8,152 nt of DNA. Origin: an uncultured Ruminococcus sp. Its GTDB lineage: Bacteria; Bacillota; Clostridia; Oscillospirales; CAG-272. The stretch spans positions 1 through 8,152 of the forward strand of contig CACZOH010000307.1 in assembly GCA_902782785.1 (NCBI GenBank), read 5' to 3'. A program made the position numbers and the translations under genes. Below the pieces are notes generated by a model. The model was not told the origin of the DNA, made no database searches, and saw only the letters and a list, made by a program, of their open reading frames with translations. This document shows positions 1 to 5,750 of the stretch, piece by piece; position 1 is the first letter of the stretch, and each line of letters starts with the position of its first letter.

Positions 1-388
1 TCTTACTTGCTTTCACGTATATGGAAGACAGGTAATCGAATACGTTTGCGGAATTATTGAAAGTCAGCTCAACCGACGTATCTTCTTCCGTGCCGTAGAC
101 TATTTCATTGTCGCCGCCGCTGAGATAACGGAAAAGATTGACGACGTCTTTATTGTTGACGGTACCGTCGCCGTTGGTGTCGCAGGCGGTGACGTCCACT
201 TCGAGACCCTCGACCCCGCTCGTGTAGCGGAAAAGAGCAACGATATCTTTATTGTTGAGCTGACCGTCCATATTTACGTCGCCCGCCATGCCTTTAGCAG
301 CGGCGGAGCTGCCGATACCGATCACGATACCTATAAGCAGCATTGCGGTCAGCAGTACGGCTGATACCGGTTTTATAAGCTTTTTCAT
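1..388 (-). CDS. Secreted protein with N-terminal type I dockerin (partial)
   Basis: The frame is open from an ATG at 386-388 to the window edge, giving 129 residues; the C-terminal part is missing. Residues 1-31 form a signal peptide (MKKLIKP, a hydrophobic stretch, then SSAAA). Two calcium-binding dockerin repeats follow at about residues 37-58 (DVNMDGQLNNKD, then IVALFRY) and 70-91 (DTNGDGTVNNKD, then VVNLFRY). Each has the D-x-N/D-x-D-G-x-x-N-x-x-D ligand spacing of an EF-hand-like loop. By family knowledge, such modules dock to cohesins in cellulosome-like assemblies or attach to surface scaffolds. A C-rich run (395-399) reads as a GGGGG Shine-Dalgarno six to seven bases before the ATG. 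Dockerins are more often C-terminal, so this N-terminal position is somewhat unusual. Residues 92-129 match nothing I recognise, so the function of the main domain is unknown. Confidence 0.88.
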   Translation of the reverse strand, partial: MKKLIKPVSAVLLTAMLLIGIVIGIGSSAAAKGMAGDVNMDGQLNNKDIVALFRYTSGVEGLEVDVTACDTNGDGTVNNKDVVNLFRYLSGGDNEIVYGTEEDTSVELTFNNSANVFDYLSSIYVKASK

Positions 389-422
389 ACTGTTCCCCCG
401 TCTGTATATTTTGTTAAATGTT

Positions 423-451
423 ATTATATCATAAAAATTAAAAAAAATCAA
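423..451 (-). promoter_or_regulatory. Sigma-A type promoter of the dockerin gene
   Basis: Reading the minus strand, a -35 box TTGATT (451-446) and a perfect -10 box TATAAT (428-423) are separated by 17 bases. Initiation would fall near 416, leaving a leader of roughly 28 bases that contains the G-rich ribosome binding site. The promoter lies just after the typA terminator, so the dockerin gene is probably its own transcription unit. Confidence 0.75.
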
Positions 452-474
452 CAGTATTTTTCTTTTTGATAATT

Positions 475-501
475 AAAAAATCGGGGAAAATCTCCCCGAT
501 T
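475..501 (-). terminator. Intrinsic terminator of typA
   Basis: On the minus strand a perfect 9-base-pair stem (AATCGGGGA, 501-493, with TCCCCGATT, 487-479) closes a 5-base loop and runs into a T tract ending at 475. It begins 3 bases after the typA stop codon. There is no T tract on the other side, so it should terminate leftward transcription only. Confidence 0.92.
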
Positions 502-504
502 CAA

Positions 505-2331
505 TTACTGTTCTTTTTTGAAAACCGTTTTCAGTCTCTGCGCGTTTGAAAGTATCTTTTTACGCAGACGCAGAGTTTTCGGAGTGACCTCCATAAGCTC
601 ATCGTCGGCAATGAATTCGATCGCCTCTTCAAGGCTGAATACCTTAGGCGGCACAAGACGGAGAGCCTCGTCAGCACCTGCGGAGCGAATGGCGGTAAGG
701 TGCTTTTTCTTGCAGACGTTAACGGCGATATCGACCATTTTCGGGCATTCTCCGACTATCATCCCTTCATATACGGGAGTCTGTACGCCTATGAACATCG
801 TACCTCTGTCCTGCGCGTTGAAAAGACCGTATGACGTCGCCTCGCCGTCCTCACTCGCTATGAGAGAACCGGTAAAGCGGCGCGTGATTTCGCCCTTGAA
901 CGGCTCGTAACCGTTGAATACGGAATTTATGATACCTTCTCCGTGAGAGTCTGTCATAAGCTCAGAACGGTAGCCGATCAGACATCTTGCGGGAATGTTG
1001 TATTCCACCTTTGTTCTCGTATCTCCGAGAGGCTCCATTGAAAGCATTTCGCCTTTTCTTGCTCCGAGCTTCTGCATGACTGCGCCTACGTATTCGTTCG
1101 GAACGTCGATCGTCACAAGCTCCATAGGCTCGCACGTTTTGCCTTCGATCGTTTTCATAAGCACGCGCGGAGTAGAACAGCAGAGCTCATAACCCTCGCG
1201 GCGCATGGTCTCTATAAGTATGGAAAGGTGCATTTCGCCTCTGCCAAGAACTCTGAACTGGTCCGTTGTCTCGCCGTCTTCAACGCGAAGAGATACGTCG
1301 CGCAAAAGCTCTTTATAAAGACGCTCGCGCAGCTGACGGCTCGTAACGTATTTGCCCTCGCGCCCCGCAAACGGACTGTCGTTTACCGAGAACGTCATTT
1401 CCATCGTCGGCTCGGAGACTTTGACGAATTCAAGAGGCTCGGGCGTATCTGCTGCAGTAACGGTGTCGCCTATTTCTATATCTTCGGCGCCGGAGAAACA
1501 GACGATATCGCCGACTGTGGCGGAATCGACGTCAACGCGTCTCAGACCGTCTATCTGCATAAGCTTTACTATCTTTCCGCGGCGTACGACGCCCGGATCG
1601 TGATAGTTGCACATCGCCATATCCTGTCCCGCTTTTACGACTCCGCGTTCTATTCTTCCTATGCCTATCCTGCCGACGTAATCGTTATAGTCAATGGAAG
1701 AAACGAGAAGCTGGAGCGGTGAAGTCTCGTCGCCTTCCGGACACGGAATGTGATTTATTATCGCCTCAAACAGCACTTTGAGATCTTTTTCCTGATGATC
1801 GGGCGAAAGAGAAGCGGTACCGGCTCTGCCGTTGCAGAAAACGACGGGAGAGTCAAACTGCTCGTCCGTGGCATTGAGATCGAGGAACAGCTCAAGCACC
1901 TCGTCAACTACCTCGTGAGGACGCGCGTCGGGTCTGTCGACCTTGTTTATGACTATGATAACGCGGTGATTCATCTCAAGAGCTTTGGAAAGAACGAATC
2001 TTGTCTGCGGCATCGGACCCTCCGCCGCGTCGACAAGCAGAACGACGCCGTTCACCATTTTGAGTATGCGCTCGACCTCGCCGCCGAAATCGGCGTGCCC
2101 GGGAGTGTCGATTATGTTTATTTTTATACCGTTATAATGAACGGATGTGTTTTTTGCAAGTATGGTTATACCGCGCTCGCGCTCAAGTGCGCCCGAGTCC
2201 ATCACACGCTCAGTTGTGACCTGATTTTCACGGAAAATACCGCCCTGTTTCAGCATCTCGTCAACAAGAGTCGTTTTGCCGTGGTCAACGTGAGCTATTA
2301 TCGCAACGTTTCTTAAATCTTCTCTTTTCAA
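505..2331 (-). CDS. typA: Ribosome-associated GTPase TypA/BipA
   Basis: This 608-residue protein is a translational GTPase of the EF-G/EF-Tu superfamily. By family knowledge, TypA binds the 70S ribosome and affects 50S assembly and growth under stress such as cold. The G1 loop AHVDHGKT is at 13-20, the switch I region ERERGITI at about 50-56, G3 DTPGH at 75-79 and G4 NKVD at 129-132. The beta-barrel domain II follows (about 205-295), then an EF-G III-like domain (about 308-385), an EF-G V-like domain (about 398-480) and the TypA-specific C-terminal domain (about 480-600), containing YGLFNAQDRG. Length is normal for the family. The G5 region reads FCNGRAG (165-171), where many TypA proteins have an ASA-type motif. 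The start is TTG: no in-frame ATG lies between it and an upstream TAA, and an AGAGG ribosome site precedes it. It is followed by its own terminator. Identity is secure. Confidence 0.97.
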   Translation of the reverse strand: MKREDLRNVAIIAHVDHGKTTLVDEMLKQGGIFRENQVTTERVMDSGALERERGITILAKNTSVHYNGIKINIIDTPGHADFGGEVERILKMVNGVVLLVDAAEGPMPQTRFVLSKALEMNHRVIIVINKVDRPDARPHEVVDEVLELFLDLNATDEQFDSPVVFCNGRAGTASLSPDHQEKDLKVLFEAIINHIPCPEGDETSPLQLLVSSIDYNDYVGRIGIGRIERGVVKAGQDMAMCNYHDPGVVRRGKIVKLMQIDGLRRVDVDSATVGDIVCFSGAEDIEIGDTVTAADTPEPLEFVKVSEPTMEMTFSVNDSPFAGREGKYVTSRQLRERLYKELLRDVSLRVEDGETTDQFRVLGRGEMHLSILIETMRREGYELCCSTPRVLMKTIEGKTCEPMELVTIDVPNEYVGAVMQKLGARKGEMLSMEPLGDTRTKVEYNIPARCLIGYRSELMTDSHGEGIINSVFNGYEPFKGEITRRFTGSLIASEDGEATSYGLFNAQDRGTMFIGVQTPVYEGMIVGECPKMVDIAVNVCKKKHLTAIRSAGADEALRLVPPKVFSLEEAIEFIADDELMEVTPKTLRLRKKILSNAQRLKTVFKKEQ

Positions 2332-2340
2332 ATGAGTTTA

Positions 2341-2345
2341 CCTCT
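2341..2345 (-). promoter_or_regulatory. Ribosome binding site that fixes the TTG start of typA
   Basis: The minus strand reads AGAGG followed by nine bases and then TTG AAA AGA GAA. The codons immediately upstream of TTG are CAT and ACT, preceded by a TAA stop. The resulting N-terminus, MKREDLRNVAIIAHVDHGKT, has the usual TypA spacing to the P-loop. TTG is therefore the best-supported start. Confidence 0.8.
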
Positions 2346-2361
2346 GTACAAAAAATTCAAC

Positions 2362-2386
2362 CAAAAAATTATATCAGAATTTTTTG
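2362..2386 (-). repeat. AT-rich inverted repeat around the typA -10 box
   Basis: On the minus strand CAAAAAATT (2386-2378) and AATTTTTTG (2370-2362) are perfectly complementary 9-base arms around a 7-base spacer that holds part of the -10 box. It could be a weak hairpin ending transcription of the upstream gene, a protein binding site, or chance in an AT-rich gap. There is no GC-rich stem, so I do not call it a terminator. Confidence 0.4.
2368..2376 (-). promoter_or_regulatory. Probable extended -10 promoter of typA
   Basis: The minus strand contains TGATATAAT, a perfect TATAAT (2373-2368) preceded by the TGn of an extended -10 element. No good -35 hexamer lies 16-18 bases upstream, where the sequence is A-rich, which fits an extended -10 promoter. 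No strong terminator separates typA from the upstream surface-protein gene, so some read-through is also possible. Confidence 0.55.
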
Positions 2387-2431
2387 CAGATTTTTTGCTT
2401 ATATTGTAATATTATTGTTAAATAGCGCGTA

Positions 2432-5400
2432 TTATTTAATTTTTTTCTTTATGATAACGAATACGGTTGCGCCGACGGCTATGACTGCGGCGCCGATTAT
2501 CGGTATCGCAATCCACGCGTTTGACTTTTTTTCGTTATTAACGTGCTCCGTTTCGGCGTCGGTTTGGCTGCTTACGGTCTCCGCCGCATCCGTTTTTTCT
2601 TCTGTATCCGCTTCTGTTTCAGACGCTTTATCCGTCAAGGCTTCCGTTTCGGACACCGTATCCGTACCGATTTCTGCTTCCTTTGACGTGTCAGTTGATA
2701 TCTCAGTTTCGGAAGTTGTGTCTGCGGTTTCGGGCGTTGTATCCGCAGTTTCCGTTTCGGTTGCCGCAGGCGTTGTTTCCGCCGTTGTTTCCGTCACATC
2801 GCCGCTGTCGTCAAGCTCCCTGCCGTAAACCTCTATTTCGCCGAACTGGGACAGATAACCGCCCGCCTGGTCCGGTGTTGCGTTGTGCTTTGTTATGTGT
2901 ACGCGTACGTATCTCGCCGCGGTTTCGGAAAACGCAAACACTCTGTCGCCGTCAGAGCCTATAACGTCGGACAGCGAAGCGACGGTTTTGTAAGTCTTTC
3001 CGTCAGAAGACAGCTGTATTTCAAAGTCAGACGGCATAAGCCCGCCGTCGTTATATACACACGGCTTTATAACAACCGAATTTAGCTTGTAAGCGTCAAG
3101 CAAATCGACGGTCACGTTTACGGGGTCGGTGCGTTTTATAAGCGAGTACGGGTCAACCGACCAGCCCGCGTGCGTCGTCTCGGCAAGCGGCAGATTAACA
3201 CCGTCGGTGATATAATTCTTAGAAAAATACGTACCGTCCTCATACGAGTTTTCCGCGATTACTTTTTTGTTCAGCGCTAAATTCACGCCGTCTCTCGCTA
3301 TGGGTATCAGCTTGTTCTGCGCGGTGACGAGCTTTGTTCTTGCTGAATCTACCTTGCTTTGCTTAGCCCCGGTGTCCTGCAGCACCGCTTTTGCCTCGGA
3401 TAAGGCTTTCTCAAACGCTTTCATATTATCGTCGTTTCTGTATAAGCTTCTGTCCGTTTCCCCGGCTGACTTTATCGCCTTTTCAAGCTGTCTGTAATCG
3501 GTGATTTCCTTTAATACGAAATTATAATCCTCATTTGTACGTAGAAGCACGCCTTCTCCGGCGAGAAGATCGACCGTGTAAACGCCGTTTTTCGCCTTAA
3601 ATTCAACGGGCTTTCCCGTTTCCGTGCTTATGTATTCGAGCTTTTTTATGTCTTTATCTATTGTGAAGGTGACGGTCGCTTTGTTTCTGTAATCGCGGTT
3701 AACTATCATCGCGTAATTTCTGCCCGTCTCCTTTTCTTTCATATGAGATACGGCGAGCTTCTGCTCCGTGTCCGTCGGCTGAATGAAGAAGCCGAGGGGT
3801 AGGGAATTGTATTCCGTGCCGAAATTTGCGCCGGTGTGATAAATCGTTTCCATATCAATCTTCATCAGCGTCGGACCGAGCGCCTGTACCTGCGCGTTTA
3901 TTTTGCTTACCGGCTCAAACAAATCCGTCGGTTCGTTGTTTATGTCTATAACCGCCGGACCGTACGTTTCCGCGGTGTTTGCCGCGGGAGTCTTCCAGCA
4001 GAAATATGATAATTGTTTCACGCCGCCCGCGAGCATGGCGAAAACCTGATACCTCACCTCGTCCGCGTTCGGTCTGTGGTTGTTGTTCCAGTTCATCGCC
4101 TGAACGTACGACGTGCCGGGCACGCCGAGCTGACGGCTTATTTCCTGATTATATCTTATCTGACCGTACAGCGTGTTTTCATTGCAGTTCGCGGTAGTGA
4201 AAACGTACGCGTCGTACATAACGTAATCAAGGGAAAGACTGTATTTGTTTTTAAGCTCGTTCTGGAGCGCCGTGACGTTGTCCTTATACGCGCCGCAGTA
4301 GTTCATATGCGTAACCGCGTTCGGCATGACGCTTTTAATAAGTGAAATTGCGCGCGCGAAAGCGGTTGACGACGCGGGCTCGTCAACAACGTAGTACGCG
4401 GCGACGCCGGGCAGGTGCGAATAGCGCTTTACAAATTCAAGTATTTTCGCATCGCTTGCCGTCTGCCAGCCGGTGCCGTTGAAGCTCTTTTCGCTTACGG
4501 TCACGTCAAGCCCGCGTTCGTACGCAAGCTGCAGCGCTTTTATGATATTTTCATATTCCACGGCGGAGGAATCGAGCGCAAAATTAAGCTCAACGTTTGT
4601 AATTCCGCCTTTTTTAAGGTTGTCAAACGTCTTTTCCGTCACCTCCGAGCCGTAAAAGTACGGGATAAACGCGACAATCTGAAACTTGTCGGAAACCTTG
4701 AAATCCCCGACTGTTACGCTGCATTTATATTCTTTATTCGTCTTTTTATCCGTTACGGTTACCGTAGCTGTGCCGTTTGATATAGACGTTACGGTGCCGT
4801 CCGCGTCGACCTTTACAACCTTTTCGTTATTGCTTTTATACGTCGCGCCGTTTTGCGATTCCTTGTTTCCCGAATATAGCTTTAACCAGTCCTTCTCGTT
4901 CGGATTCATATTTAACGCGGGCTTGTTCAGGTATATTTCCGCCGTTTCATCTATCTTTTCTTTTCCGTACAATTCAAGTTCTCCTATCGCTGATGTATAG
5001 CTGCCGCTTTGGTCTATTACCTTGCTGTGCTTTGTAATATGTATTCTGAAATATCTCATTTCCGTCGGGCTTATATCATAAGTTATCGGTTTTACTTCCG
5101 TGTTTGAATTTGCGTGCGCGTTTGCGTCCTTGACTGTTTTCAACGTCACGTACGTTTTGCCGTCTTTTGAGTATTGAAGCTCAAAATCGCGCGGGAACAC
5201 GTCGCCCGACGACCATTTCATAGGCTTTAAAACTATCTGCTCTACCGTATATACGCCGTCGAGCGTTACGGTTATGTCAACCGGCGTCGTTTCGGCTATC
5301 GCTTCGTAAGGATTCGTATTCCAGCCGAGCTTTACGTTGTTGGCGTCGTACGTTTCCCAGCTTCCGTCGACTAAAAAACTCGCGTCAAAAAAGCCCTCCG

Positions 5401-5536
5401 CGGGAATATAGCTGCTTGTCGCCTCAACCTTTTGCTCAAGCGCTATATTTTTAAGCTTTCCTTCCGCCGCCGCGGTCGGTACCGCGCACAGGAGCAGAGC
5501 CGCGGTCAAAAATACGCATATAAGCTTTTTCTTCAT
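2432..5536 (-). CDS. Membrane-anchored discoidin/glycosidase-like surface protein
   Basis: This is a 1034-residue multidomain exported protein. Order: signal peptide (1-24, ending TAAAEG); first F5/8 type C (discoidin, CBM32-like) domain, about 30-193; bacterial Ig-like (BIG2-type) domain, about 200-277; TIM-barrel glycoside hydrolase-like domain, about 284-570; beta domain, about 580-667; FIVAR-like three-helix domain, about 676-745; second discoidin domain, about 750-907; Thr/Glu/Asp-rich stalk, 911-1003; membrane helix, 1007-1029, with a KKKIK tail. No LPXTG motif is present, so it is likely held by the C-terminal helix. In the barrel, D385-E386-P387 follows YYVV at a position resembling strand 4, where clan GH-A enzymes carry their acid/base Glu. 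I see no Glu in the strand-7-like segment (PGTSYVQAMNW, 473-483). The discoidin domains probably bind sugars. The ATG has a GGAGG site (5547-5543) six bases upstream. The likely role is glycan binding and possibly cleavage at the cell surface; the substrate is unknown. Confidence 0.9.
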   Translation of the reverse strand: MKKKLICVFLTAALLLCAVPTAAAEGKLKNIALEQKVEATSSYIPAEGFFDASFLVDGSWETYDANNVKLGWNTNPYEAIAETTPVDITVTLDGVYTVEQIVLKPMKWSSGDVFPRDFELQYSKDGKTYVTLKTVKDANAHANSNTEVKPITYDISPTEMRYFRIHITKHSKVIDQSGSYTSAIGELELYGKEKIDETAEIYLNKPALNMNPNEKDWLKLYSGNKESQNGATYKSNNEKVVKVDADGTVTSISNGTATVTVTDKKTNKEYKCSVTVGDFKVSDKFQIVAFIPYFYGSEVTEKTFDNLKKGGITNVELNFALDSSAVEYENIIKALQLAYERGLDVTVSEKSFNGTGWQTASDAKILEFVKRYSHLPGVAAYYVVDEPASSTAFARAISLIKSVMPNAVTHMNYCGAYKDNVTALQNELKNKYSLSLDYVMYDAYVFTTANCNENTLYGQIRYNQEISRQLGVPGTSYVQAMNWNNNHRPNADEVRYQVFAMLAGGVKQLSYFCWKTPAANTAETYGPAVIDINNEPTDLFEPVSKINAQVQALGPTLMKIDMETIYHTGANFGTEYNSLPLGFFIQPTDTEQKLAVSHMKEKETGRNYAMIVNRDYRNKATVTFTIDKDIKKLEYISTETGKPVEFKAKNGVYTVDLLAGEGVLLRTNEDYNFVLKEITDYRQLEKAIKSAGETDRSLYRNDDNMKAFEKALSEAKAVLQDTGAKQSKVDSARTKLVTAQNKLIPIARDGVNLALNKKVIAENSYEDGTYFSKNYITDGVNLPLAETTHAGWSVDPYSLIKRTDPVNVTVDLLDAYKLNSVVIKPCVYNDGGLMPSDFEIQLSSDGKTYKTVASLSDVIGSDGDRVFAFSETAARYVRVHITKHNATPDQAGGYLSQFGEIEVYGRELDDSGDVTETTAETTPAATETETADTTPETADTTSETEISTDTSKEAEIGTDTVSETEALTDKASETEADTEEKTDAAETVSSQTDAETEHVNNEKKSNAWIAIPIIGAAVIAVGATVFVIIKKKIK
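2528..2806 (-). repeat. Low-complexity Thr/Glu-rich stalk with degenerate repeats
   Basis: Residues 911-1003 of the surface protein are almost entirely T, E, D, S and A, with recurring ETADTT, SETE and TDT-type units, and they link the last discoidin domain to the membrane helix. At DNA level the units are similar but not identical. The stalk is strongly acidic and probably extends the binding and barrel domains away from the membrane. Confidence 0.7.
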
Positions 5537-5568
5537 AATGAACCTCCGTTGATGTTTTGATTGATTAA

Positions 5569-5611
5569 ATTATATATTTTTAGTATTAAAATAAGATTTC
5601 TTATCTGTAAA
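5569..5611 (-). promoter_or_regulatory. Candidate promoter region of the surface-protein gene
   Basis: On the minus strand a perfect TATAAT (5574-5569) lies 32 bases before the ATG, but the -35 position (5597-5592, ATCTTA) matches poorly. An alternative is TTTACA (5611-5606) with a poor -10 (TAATAC, 5588-5583). The weak -35 element overlaps the inverted repeat at 5591-5604, which would suit a regulated promoter. The exact initiation site cannot be decided from the sequence. Confidence 0.35.
5591..5604. repeat. Inverted repeat ATAAGA-TT-TCTTAT, possible operator
   Basis: Perfect 6-base arms around a 2-base spacer lie at the expected -35 position of the leftward surface-protein promoter. The form suits a dimeric regulator, but no regulator gene is present in the window and the short AT-rich arms may be chance. 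Confidence 0.4.
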
Positions 5612-5629
5612 CAATTCTATGTAATTTAC

Positions 5630-5648
5630 ATTCCGTATTTTACGGAAT
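5630..5648. repeat. Inverted repeat ATTCCGTA-TTT-TACGGAAT, possible operator
   Basis: Perfect 8-base arms surround a 3-base spacer, between the two divergent genes. It is 94 bases upstream of the surface-protein ATG and 42 bases upstream of the -35 box of the rightward promoter. It contains CCGTA/TACGG cores in an otherwise AT-rich region. No T tract typical of a terminator follows closely on either strand, and no gene ends here, so a protein binding site is more likely than a terminator. Confidence 0.5.
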
Positions 5649-5689
5649 TCTTTTATTATAAAAAATATGGATAAAATTCCCGTAAGGTG

Positions 5690-5718
5690 TTGATTTTTTC
5701 ATTAGAATTTGGTATACT
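5690..5718 (+). promoter_or_regulatory. Sigma-A type promoter of the radical SAM/DUF2344 operon
   Basis: TTGATT (5690-5695), a 17-base spacer and TATACT (5713-5718) form a good promoter. Initiation is expected near 5725, leaving a leader of about 26 bases. Because initiation would fall downstream of the in-frame TTG at 5709, the promoter also argues that translation begins at ATG 5751. Confidence 0.75.
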
Positions 5719-5750
5719 GTATAGGACAAAGTATATTTACAGGTAAGATA

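Noticed and set aside
518..2316. Several open frames on the plus strand opposite typA (for example 518-910, 1228-1722, 1750-2316)
   Set aside because: They lie antisense to a certain, full-length TypA gene, have no recognisable domains or convincing ribosome sites, and are explained by the codon structure of the real gene.
2362..2431. Terminator for the surface-protein gene
   Set aside because: Only an AT-only inverted repeat is present, overlapping the typA -10 box; there is no GC-rich stem followed by a T tract, so I could not support a terminator.
2528..2806. CRISPR-like or phase-variable tandem array in the stalk-coding DNA
   Set aside because: The units are degenerate, in frame, and coding for a Thr/Glu-rich linker; there are no identical repeats with regular spacers and no long simple-sequence tract.
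2415..2828. Plus-strand open frame rich in Ser and Val opposite the stalk
   Set aside because: Its repetitive composition is the reverse complement of the Thr/Glu-rich stalk of the surface protein; it is not an independent gene.
5537..5750. Riboswitch or small RNA in the divergent gap
   Set aside because: The predicted leaders are short (about 26 bases on the right) and AT-rich, and apart from the two palindromes I see no conserved riboswitch-like helices.
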